Of a stretch of 5,391 bases of DNA, positions 1 to 5,391 are shown piece after piece (within the stretch, counting starts at the first letter, position 1; every line of letters starts with the position of its first letter). The notes below the pieces were generated by a model. That model ran no database searches. It was not told the origin of the DNA and was given only the letters and a program-made list of their open reading frames with translations. Origin of the DNA: Muribaculaceae bacterium (GTDB lineage Bacteria > Bacteroidota > Bacteroidia > Bacteroidales > Muribaculaceae); NCBI GenBank assembly GCA_024400895.1, contig JAKSMA010000169.1:1-5391 (forward strand). Direction: 5' to 3'. The translations under genes and the position numbers were made by a program.

Positions 1-215
1 GACTAATGGAACCTAACTAAATCATTTCATTTTCGCTGCTGTATACCGATAGTTGAGGCGAGGCAATGGTTCACACGCAAATTATCCCATCCTTCCTCAT
101 CAACATCATCCACACAGCCCCACAATGCAAAAAATTCTATCACATGTTATTTATCCATATTTTGTTTATGTTTTGGTTTTATTGCAGTTAGTTTCTACCT
201 ATTTCCACTAACGTG
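1..215. other. Intergenic region with no supported gene
   Basis: This A/T-rich stretch lies beyond the 3' end of the four-gene cluster and runs to the left edge of the window. I see no tRNA fold, no recognisable promoter of the Bacteroidetes type (TTTG and TAnnTTTG with correct spacing) on either strand, and no insertion-sequence ends. A T-rich run at about 147-187 on the plus strand has no good hairpin in front of it. The only open frames are a 38-codon GTG-started frame on the minus strand (27-143) and a plus-strand frame open from 7 to 267 that contains no ATG; neither has supporting evidence. The nature of the neighbouring gene to the left, and whether it converges on this cluster, cannot be seen. 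Confidence 0.6.
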
Positions 216-249
216 CTGCGGGAGGCCCCAGTCAAAGAGCCTCCCGCAG
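216..249. terminator. GC-rich hairpin, probable transcription terminator at the end of the cluster
   Basis: CTGCGGGAGGC (216-226) and GCCTCCCGCAG (239-249) are perfect inverted repeats, giving an 11-bp stem with 9 G:C pairs and a 12-base loop. The hairpin begins 25 bases past the stop codon of the M49 peptidase gene, where a terminator for the minus-strand unit is expected. On the minus strand, however, the stem is followed by CACGTTAGTGG, which is not U-rich. On the plus strand it is followed by TTATTTGTTTG, a fair U-rich tail. It is therefore best called a hairpin terminator of uncertain or double polarity; it could serve a convergent gene to the left as well as this cluster. It could also protect the 3' end of the message from exonucleases. 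Confidence 0.7.
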
Positions 250-274
250 TTATTTGTTTGCAATTAATGCTTAT

Positions 275-2296
275 TTATTTGGTAAGTGGTGAATAATCAC
301 GGCTGTAGCGAAGCATTTGCTGAGCATAGCCCTCTCCGTAGGTAATCTTCACATCAGTGATATTGCCCTTCTTATCTTTCACCAAAGTGTAACTTGGATT
401 CACAAATCCCTTGTAAGGTGCAATGTCGAGTTTTGAGTAGCGCTCAAGAATTTCCTTATGAATTTCAGGGTCAACCTTCACGCCGTAAGTTTCAACAAGT
501 GCTTTTCCTGCTTCGAAGTCGCCTTCACTCTTGATGCGTTGCACTTCAGCAAGAAGCTTGCCAAAGAGTTCGTGCAGTTTTTCGTAATCGTTGATGCGAA
601 CATATGTCTTGCCATCGCGCTTCACATATTCAATCACATTGTCAGCCTTGCCATGTTGGTAACACCATTCGCTCACAAATTTACGATTACGCATATGAGC
701 CTCCTCAATGTCCTTTCCTGGCTCGATACGAGTAAGTTGGGTGAGCAGACCATTCATAATATACTTGTAGTATTCTGCTTTATAAGTATCTTTATCCTTG
801 AAAATACCCAACTCTATCAATTTCGGGTCTGCCATGTGATAGAGAGCGAACAAATCGGCGCGACCTTCTTCAAGAGTTGAACGATAATTCTTGAGCAAAC
901 CGACATCCACACCTGGAAGCATTTGGCCAGAAGCATGACCTAAACACTCGTGAAGGTCGGTGTGAAGTTTGTCTGCAAGGGTCAAGTACTTCTTCATCAG
1001 CTCAACTTCCACATCGCTGTATGCAAACTCGTCGTTGAAGCCTGTGCCATTAGCCACCTCATCGTAAGCATCTGTAATGTTCTCAATAGTCACTGATTTA
1101 GAGCCATATTGTGAACGAATCCAGTTACTATTAGGGAGATTGATACCAATTGGAGTGGATGGATAACTGTCACCAGCCAAAATCGCAGCAGTAATCACCT
1201 TTGCGCTCACACCTTTCACATTTTGTTTTTTGAAACGGCTATCAACTGGTGAAGCATCTTCAAAGTATTGTGCGTTGCTGCTCACAAGTGTAGTACGTTC
1301 TGAAGCTGCTTTGTTGCGGAAGTTCACCATGCCTTCCCAAGAGCCGGTCATCGACAGTGGATCACCATAGTTCTCAATGAAACCATTCACGAAATCCACA
1401 TCGCTCTTTGTTTCCTGAGCCCACAAAATAGAATATTCATCAAATGTGCGAAGCGAACCTGTTACATAGAAGTCAATCAGCTTTTGAATATAAGCCTTCT
1501 GACCTTCATTTTCTGCATATTTCATCGCTTCTTTCAGATTTGCAACAATCTTTGTAATAGCGGCAGAGTAAAGGCCTCCAACCTTATACACCTTTTCAAC
1601 AACCTTACCGTTTTCTTTCACAACTTTTGCATTCAAGCCGTAAGAGATTGGTGTTTTGTCGGTTGTGTCTTTAATCGACTTATAGTATGCTTCTACTTCT
1701 TTCTGGGTCACACCTTCATATAGGTTGTTGGCAGAAGTAGTAATCAAATCCTGTCCAGCAGCAAGGTTCACACTTTTAGCCATGAAGTTTTTGTCAAAAA
1801 TCACTCTATCCATCACCTTGATGAACGAAGACTTGGTCTGACCTTTTGCCAATGGTAACTTCGACTTTGGAAGAGCCTTTACACGAGCATCAAAAAACTT
1901 TTGAGAGAACTCTGGAGTGAATTTGTCTTTTGAATAATGATGATGAATGCCATTGGCAAACCACACTTGCTTCAAGTATTTTTCCAAACCTTTGAAATCG
2001 GCTGAGTTTTTATTTCCCTTGTAACTTGTGTAGATTGCCTCCAAAGTTTGACGCACCTGGAGGTTGTACTTGCAGTTCTGGTCTGTGAGAATATCACGGC
2101 CTTGCAAAGCAGCCTCTGTCAAATAATAAACGAGTTTCTTTTGCGACAACGGGAGTTGCTCAAACCCAGGCACTTGATAACGAAGCACCTGAATGTCTGC
2201 AAAACGGTCAACATTATAGTCAAATTTATTTCCTTGTGCCATAGTTGCAGTCGAAGCCAATGCCACCAATGCGGCAGCGATAAGGGTTTTCTTCAT
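275..2296 (-). CDS. Dipeptidyl peptidase III (peptidase family M49), secreted zinc metallopeptidase
   Basis: A 673-residue zinc aminopeptidase expected to release dipeptides from the N-termini of short peptides. The family signature HECLGH is at residues 449-454 (935-952), giving two zinc histidines and the catalytic glutamate. The second signature appears as EEGRAD at 476-481 (854-871), whose second Glu should be the third zinc ligand. The blocks NGFIENYGDP (about 304-313) and PIGINLPN (382-389) match conserved family segments around the substrate cleft. The N-terminus is a type I signal peptide: Lys-Lys at 2-3, a hydrophobic stretch at about 5-17, and likely cleavage after TMA (18-20) before Gln. 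The enzyme is thus expected in the periplasm, unlike the cytosolic eukaryotic enzymes. Length agrees with the characterised Bacteroides enzyme (about 675 residues). The start is fixed by the signal peptide; it lies 20 bases after the methyltransferase stop, in an A/T-rich leader without Shine-Dalgarno. It is the last gene of the cluster. The physiological substrate is unknown; scavenging of peptides is an inference. Confidence 0.93.
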   Translation of the reverse strand: MKKTLIAAALVALASTATMAQGNKFDYNVDRFADIQVLRYQVPGFEQLPLSQKKLVYYLTEAALQGRDILTDQNCKYNLQVRQTLEAIYTSYKGNKNSADFKGLEKYLKQVWFANGIHHHYSKDKFTPEFSQKFFDARVKALPKSKLPLAKGQTKSSFIKVMDRVIFDKNFMAKSVNLAAGQDLITTSANNLYEGVTQKEVEAYYKSIKDTTDKTPISYGLNAKVVKENGKVVEKVYKVGGLYSAAITKIVANLKEAMKYAENEGQKAYIQKLIDFYVTGSLRTFDEYSILWAQETKSDVDFVNGFIENYGDPLSMTGSWEGMVNFRNKAASERTTLVSSNAQYFEDASPVDSRFKKQNVKGVSAKVITAAILAGDSYPSTPIGINLPNSNWIRSQYGSKSVTIENITDAYDEVANGTGFNDEFAYSDVEVELMKKYLTLADKLHTDLHECLGHASGQMLPGVDVGLLKNYRSTLEEGRADLFALYHMADPKLIELGIFKDKDTYKAEYYKYIMNGLLTQLTRIEPGKDIEEAHMRNRKFVSEWCYQHGKADNVIEYVKRDGKTYVRINDYEKLHELFGKLLAEVQRIKSEGDFEAGKALVETYGVKVDPEIHKEILERYSKLDIAPYKGFVNPSYTLVKDKKGNITDVKITYGEGYAQQMLRYSRDYSPLTK

Positions 2297-2316
2297 AATT
2301 TATTGCGTTGTTTTAA

Positions 2317-3495
2317 TTATTCTACATAAAGTACTAAGCCTTTCAAGTATTCACCTTCAGGATGATAGATATTAATTGGGTGATCGGCTGGCTGGGTGAG
2401 CTGGTGCAAAATGCGTACTTTGCGTTTCGACATTGCCGCAGCACTAAACACTGCCAAACGGAACTGCTCTTTGTTCACTGCCTGCGAGCAGGAGAATGTG
2501 AACAATATGCCACCGGGCTTTATCTTCTCAAAGGCTTTTGCATTGAGTTTTCGGTAACCAATCAAAGCATTGCGCAATGCGCTTTTGTGCTTTGCGAACG
2601 CTGGTGGATCGAGAATGATAAGGTCGTAGTCACTGCCCATGTCATCCAAATATTTGAATGCATCCACAGCAAACGATTGATGGCGTTCACACGCTGGGAA
2701 ATTCAATGCCACATTCGCGTCGGTAAGCGAAATTGCTTTTGCCGAACTATCTACAGAATGCACAAGTTCTGCACCGCCACGCAGCGCATAAAACGAGAAA
2801 CCACCAGTGTAGCAAAACATGTTGAGCACTTTACGACCTTTAGCATAATGTTCAAGAAGCGAGCGGTTTTCACGTTGGTCTACGAAGAAACCGGTCTTCT
2901 GTCCGCGAAGCCAGTCGACATGGAACTTCAAGCCGTTCTCCATTGCTTCGTCGGTGTCATACTCCCCTACAATATATTCATTCTGAGGGTCGAGTTGAGC
3001 CTTATATGGCAAGGTGGTTTCACTTTTATAATACACATTCTTCACCACGCCTCCTGGCAATTGGGTGAGTGCATCAGCTATCAAATTGCGAGCAAAGTGC
3101 ATACCGGGAGAGTGGGCTTGCATTACAGCAGTCGACCCATATATGTCGATTACCAAACCTGGCAAGAAATCGCCTTCGCCATGCACAAGGCGGAATGCGT
3201 TGTTGTCTTCGCGCTTCAACCCAAGTGCCTGACGCATTTTATACGCTTCTGTGAGGCGTTTCACAAAGAATGCCGAATCTATTTCTGTATCATCAAAGGT
3301 GAGAATGCGAACGGCTATACTGCCAATCTTGTAATTTCCGTTGCCTATCAGGTTTCCTTCGTGTTCATACACTGTCACAAGGTCGCCTTCTTCAATATTG
3401 TCCATGCGAGCGATGGCGCCAGAGAACACCCAAGGATGGAAACGCTTGAGCGATTCCTCTTTGCCACGCTTTAATATCACACGCTTGTAAACCAT
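2317..3495 (-). CDS. rlmI: RlmI-like class I SAM-dependent rRNA (cytosine-C5) methyltransferase with PUA domain
   Basis: A 392-residue cytosolic protein, close in length to E. coli RlmI (396 aa), which makes m5C1962 in 23S rRNA using S-adenosylmethionine. An N-terminal PUA RNA-binding domain (about 4-75) carries the HPWVFSGAIARM block (20-31), nearly identical in E. coli. The middle region contains QKTGFFVDQRENR (199-211). The Rossmann methyltransferase fold follows, with the SAM loop NMFCYTGGFS (225-234), acidic VDSS (248-251), motif IV LDPPAFAK (295-302) and FTFSCS (332-337) with Cys336 as the expected catalytic nucleophile. The C-terminus (QPADHPINIYHPEGEYLKGL, 368-387) also follows the RlmI pattern. 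The gene starts only 5 bases after the rseP stop, so co-transcription is very likely. No Shine-Dalgarno is visible. The symbol is by homology: Bacteroidetes members are usually named only 'class I SAM-dependent rRNA methyltransferase', and the exact target base is inferred, not shown. Confidence 0.9.
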   Translation of the reverse strand: MVYKRVILKRGKEESLKRFHPWVFSGAIARMDNIEEGDLVTVYEHEGNLIGNGNYKIGSIAVRILTFDDTEIDSAFFVKRLTEAYKMRQALGLKREDNNAFRLVHGEGDFLPGLVIDIYGSTAVMQAHSPGMHFARNLIADALTQLPGGVVKNVYYKSETTLPYKAQLDPQNEYIVGEYDTDEAMENGLKFHVDWLRGQKTGFFVDQRENRSLLEHYAKGRKVLNMFCYTGGFSFYALRGGAELVHSVDSSAKAISLTDANVALNFPACERHQSFAVDAFKYLDDMGSDYDLIILDPPAFAKHKSALRNALIGYRKLNAKAFEKIKPGGILFTFSCSQAVNKEQFRLAVFSAAAMSKRKVRILHQLTQPADHPINIYHPEGEYLKGLVLYVE

Positions 3496-3500
3496 CTGTA

Positions 3501-4934
3501 TTATTTAATAAAGAATCGATAAATGTCGTTAGCATTAGCGAACAGGAGCAATCCTATCAAGAATACCATACCTGCTGTTTGAGCCCATTCCATAAATTTC
3601 TCGCTTGGTTTGCAGCGAGTAACCATTTCATAAATCAAGAACAGCACGTGACCACCGTCGAGGGCTGGAATTGGAAGAATGTTCATGAAGGCCAATATCA
3701 CTGAAAGGAATGCTGTAATGCTCCAGAAGCTGAACCAATCCCATTTTTCAGGGAATATGTGCCCAATAGAGCCAAAACCGCCTAAATTTTTAGCACCTTC
3801 TTTAGAGAATACGGTTTTAAATGCCTTCACATAATTAACGAGTTGGTCACATCCCATTTCAATGCCACGAGGAATTGATTGGAGGAATGAATAACTATGT
3901 TGCTCTGTCTTGAAAAGTTTCGAGAAATCGCCAAGCACTTCAAAACCAAGTTTGCCATCGGCATCCACTTCTGCTTGTGCAGTCACAGTCTTTCCGTCAC
4001 GAACGAGTTGAAGAGGAATTGTTTTGCCGCTGTTTTTCTTCAGTTCTTCTGTAAACTTGGGAAATGTTGGAGTAGCCACACCATTCACAGCCAATAGTTT
4101 ATCACCTTCCTTAAGGCCTGCTTTTTCTGCGCCAGTACCTGGCATTGTCGATTTTACAATGGTTGGCACATTGCACGACATGAATGGCTCACCATTCTCA
4201 AGGTCGCTGTTCACACTCAGAACGAATTGCTCAGGAATTGCAATGGTCACAGTGTCTTTTTTGTCACGAAGCACTTTCACTTCCTTCGCCATGGCAATTT
4301 TCAATTGGTCGCAATCAAAGTAGCGAACCTCTTCACCATCAGCCATCAGTGGAATATCATTATCCTTGAATCCAACCTTGTGGGCGGATTCGCTGTATTC
4401 TATACCTTCTGTTGCACTGGTGAATGGCAAATATTGCTCTCCCCAGTACCAAACCATACCTGCATAAATAACGATAGCGAGAAGGAAGTTGTTCAGCACA
4501 CCACCAATCATAATCAGCAGGCGTTTCCAAGTGGCTTGTGTTCTAAATTCCCAAGGTTGTGGTTCAGCCGCAAGTTTTTCGGCTCCCTGTGTTTCGTCTA
4601 TCATGCCGGCAATGGCACAATAGCCTCCAAGAGGAAGCCATCCAATGCCATACTCTGTATCGCGCCAAGTTGCCTTCTTGCTTTTTTCCTCTTCCTCTTT
4701 CACCTCAACCCCTTTAGATTGATACACAGTGCCCTTATCGGTACGAAGAGCGCTAATCTTTTTTGTTTTTGGATGCCAAGCAAACAGCGTAACCCATGGA
4801 TTGAAGAAGAGGTAGAATTTCTCAACTTTCACGCCGAAAATTATTGCCCACATGTAGTGTCCCAACTCATGGATAAACACCAATAAACTAAGCGAAAGTA
4901 TTAATTCAAATGCTTTTAACCAAAATGTACTCAT
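3501..4934 (-). CDS. rseP: RseP-family site-2 intramembrane zinc metalloprotease (M50)
   Basis: A 477-residue inner-membrane protease that cuts transmembrane segments of substrates such as anti-sigma factors, and in some bacteria remnant signal peptides. HELGH (22-26; 4857-4871) in the first membrane segment supplies two zinc histidines and the catalytic Glu. NILPIPALDGGH (418-429) near the C-terminus supplies the third ligand, Asp426. Membrane segments are apparent at about 7-34, 138-163, 402-420 and 450-467. GIGWLPLGGY (96-105) followed by GMIDE (110-114) is the conserved membrane-reentrant loop. The periplasmic part holds a degenerate first PDZ-like stretch (about 180-250) and a clear PDZ domain (about 254-332, with AGLKEGDKLLAVNG at 272-285). 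Residues 52-92 form an extra, strongly charged insertion with a KEEEEKSKK core. The length exceeds the 450 residues of E. coli RseP. It begins 10 bases after the dxr stop and ends 5 bases before rlmI. The natural substrate cannot be told: no sigma/anti-sigma pair is in view. Confidence 0.95.
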   Translation of the reverse strand: MSTFWLKAFELILSLSLLVFIHELGHYMWAIIFGVKVEKFYLFFNPWVTLFAWHPKTKKISALRTDKGTVYQSKGVEVKEEEEKSKKATWRDTEYGIGWLPLGGYCAIAGMIDETQGAEKLAAEPQPWEFRTQATWKRLLIMIGGVLNNFLLAIVIYAGMVWYWGEQYLPFTSATEGIEYSESAHKVGFKDNDIPLMADGEEVRYFDCDQLKIAMAKEVKVLRDKKDTVTIAIPEQFVLSVNSDLENGEPFMSCNVPTIVKSTMPGTGAEKAGLKEGDKLLAVNGVATPTFPKFTEELKKNSGKTIPLQLVRDGKTVTAQAEVDADGKLGFEVLGDFSKLFKTEQHSYSFLQSIPRGIEMGCDQLVNYVKAFKTVFSKEGAKNLGGFGSIGHIFPEKWDWFSFWSITAFLSVILAFMNILPIPALDGGHVLFLIYEMVTRCKPSEKFMEWAQTAGMVFLIGLLLFANANDIYRFFIK

Positions 4935-4944
4935 TTCTAATTAT

Positions 4945-5391
4945 TTACTTGATTAATGATGATGCATAGGCACGCGCTTCAGCATTGCTGCTCACATAGT
5001 CGTCGTATGTAGGTGTAGCCACAAATGGAGCCCAAGCGAGTGTCTGGTCAATGATTTTATAGATGTCGATAAATTTAATTTTATTTTTCAAGAATGCTGC
5101 CACAGCAATTTCATTTGCAGCATTCACCACACATGCCGCATTACCACCACGGTTAGCAGCCTCATAAGCAGTGGTGAGCAATGGGAATTTGTCGAAATCG
5201 GGTTTCTCAAAAGTGAGGTTGCAATAATCCGCCACGGTCATCTTCTTGCAGTCCGACGCCAACCTGCCTGGCAAGCCAAGCGCGTAACGAATTGGCAAAC
5301 GCATATCAGGAAGCCCCAATTGAGCTTTCACCGAACCGTCTTTAAATTCCACCATCGAATGAACAATCGACTGAGGATGAACAACGATTTC
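4945..5391 (-). CDS. dxr: 1-deoxy-D-xylulose 5-phosphate reductoisomerase, C-terminal part (cut by window edge)
   Basis: The last 148 codons of an enzyme that converts 1-deoxy-D-xylulose 5-phosphate to 2-C-methyl-D-erythritol 4-phosphate with NADPH, the committed step of the MEP isoprenoid pathway in the cytosol. The frame stays open to the right edge, so the true start lies outside; the Met at 5353-5355 is internal. The first visible residues, EIVVHPQSIVHSMVEFKDGS, match the family block (HPQSVIHSM in E. coli) with its conserved His. Further on, VVNAANEIAVAAFL (visible residues 88-101) is the family's hallmark helix, and the C-terminal helical domain (DIYKIIDQTL) follows. The NADPH-binding domain and the metal-binding acidic residues lie upstream and cannot be checked. 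The full family length is about 380-400 residues. Adjacent rseP, 10 bases downstream, is a common partner. Confidence 0.95.
   Translation of the reverse strand, partial: EIVVHPQSIVHSMVEFKDGSVKAQLGLPDMRLPIRYALGLPGRLASDCKKMTVADYCNLTFEKPDFDKFPLLTTAYEAANRGGNAACVVNAANEIAVAAFLKNKIKFIDIYKIIDQTLAWAPFVATPTYDDYVSSNAEARAYASSLIK

Larger units (their letters stand above)
275..5391 (-). other. Probable single transcription unit dxr-rseP-rlmI-DPP III
   Basis: All four genes run the same way with gaps of 10, 5 and 20 bases. The gaps are short A/T-rich leaders with no terminator-like hairpin. I found no well-spaced Bacteroidetes promoter (TTTG about 19-21 bases ahead of TAnnTTTG) before any of the three visible starts, and none of the starts has a Shine-Dalgarno sequence. 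The unit's promoter would lie beyond the right edge, and the hairpin at 216-249 would close it. A weak internal promoter inside the 3' part of the methyltransferase gene cannot be excluded by eye. Confidence 0.65.

Noticed and set aside
98..118. Short ATC/CATC-like tandem pattern
   Set aside because: Too short and irregular to call a repeat; no copies seen elsewhere in the window.
7..267. Plus-strand frame open across most of the left intergenic region
   Set aside because: It has no ATG, the composition is low-complexity (Ser/Thr/Pro then Phe/Cys), and it runs through the hairpin at 216-249. Most likely it is chance.
458..880. Plus-strand frames antisense to the M49 peptidase (458-880, 2048-2329)
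   Set aside because: Both are codon-aligned shadows of the peptidase gene, with no recognisable domains and no initiation context.
2297..2360. Possible internal promoter ahead of the peptidase gene (TACTTTAT with an upstream TTG)
   Set aside because: The -7-like element is imperfect and the TTG is only about 10 bases upstream, too close for the Bacteroidetes spacing of about 20.
2362..3474. A 370-codon open frame on the plus strand, almost fully antisense to the methyltransferase gene
   Set aside because: Its codons are the exact reverse complements of the methyltransferase codons (same phase). It is open only because that gene avoids TTA, CTA and TCA. Its translation is rich in Cys, His and Phe and resembles no family, whereas the minus-strand product matches RlmI throughout.
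4227..4886. A 219-codon plus-strand open frame antisense to rseP
   Set aside because: It is again codon-aligned to the minus-strand gene and explained by its codon choice. The minus-strand frame has the HELGH, PDZ and LDG motifs.

Overview
The window reads as ordinary chromosomal DNA from a member of the Bacteroidales (Bacteroides/Prevotella group). Four genes lie head to tail on the minus strand and fill it almost completely. The lineage call rests on three things: the proteins carry Bacteroidetes-style versions of their family motifs (the RseP has the GIGWLPLGGY...GMIDE block, and the M49 peptidase is secreted and carries HECLGH); dxr sits directly next to rseP; and none of the three visible start codons has a Shine-Dalgarno sequence, only A/T-rich leaders as is typical of this phylum. 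Genus is not decidable from the window.

In transcription order (right to left) the layout is: the C-terminal 148 codons of dxr (4945-5391, entering from the right edge), rseP (3501-4934), an RlmI-type rRNA methyltransferase with PUA domain (2317-3495), and a secreted dipeptidyl peptidase III of family M49 (275-2296). The gaps are 10, 5 and 20 bases. No convincing promoter is visible in them, so a single transcript beginning beyond the right edge is the simplest reading. A strong 11-bp GC-rich hairpin (216-249) starts 25 bases after the last stop codon and probably marks the end of the unit. Its only U-rich tail is on the plus strand, so it may also, or mainly, terminate something arriving from the left.

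Functionally the cluster is a housekeeping mixture. It holds isoprenoid precursor synthesis (MEP pathway), intramembrane proteolysis in the envelope, 23S rRNA modification and periplasmic peptide trimming. There is no obvious single pathway joining the four. The dxr-rseP pair is a familiar neighbourhood; the two downstream genes may simply share the promoter.

Positions 1-215 hold no supportable gene. I found no mobile element, CRISPR array, tRNA/rRNA, phage or defence gene. I do not see a previously undescribed system here; the findings are modest points about variant motifs, an RseP loop insertion and the hairpin polarity.
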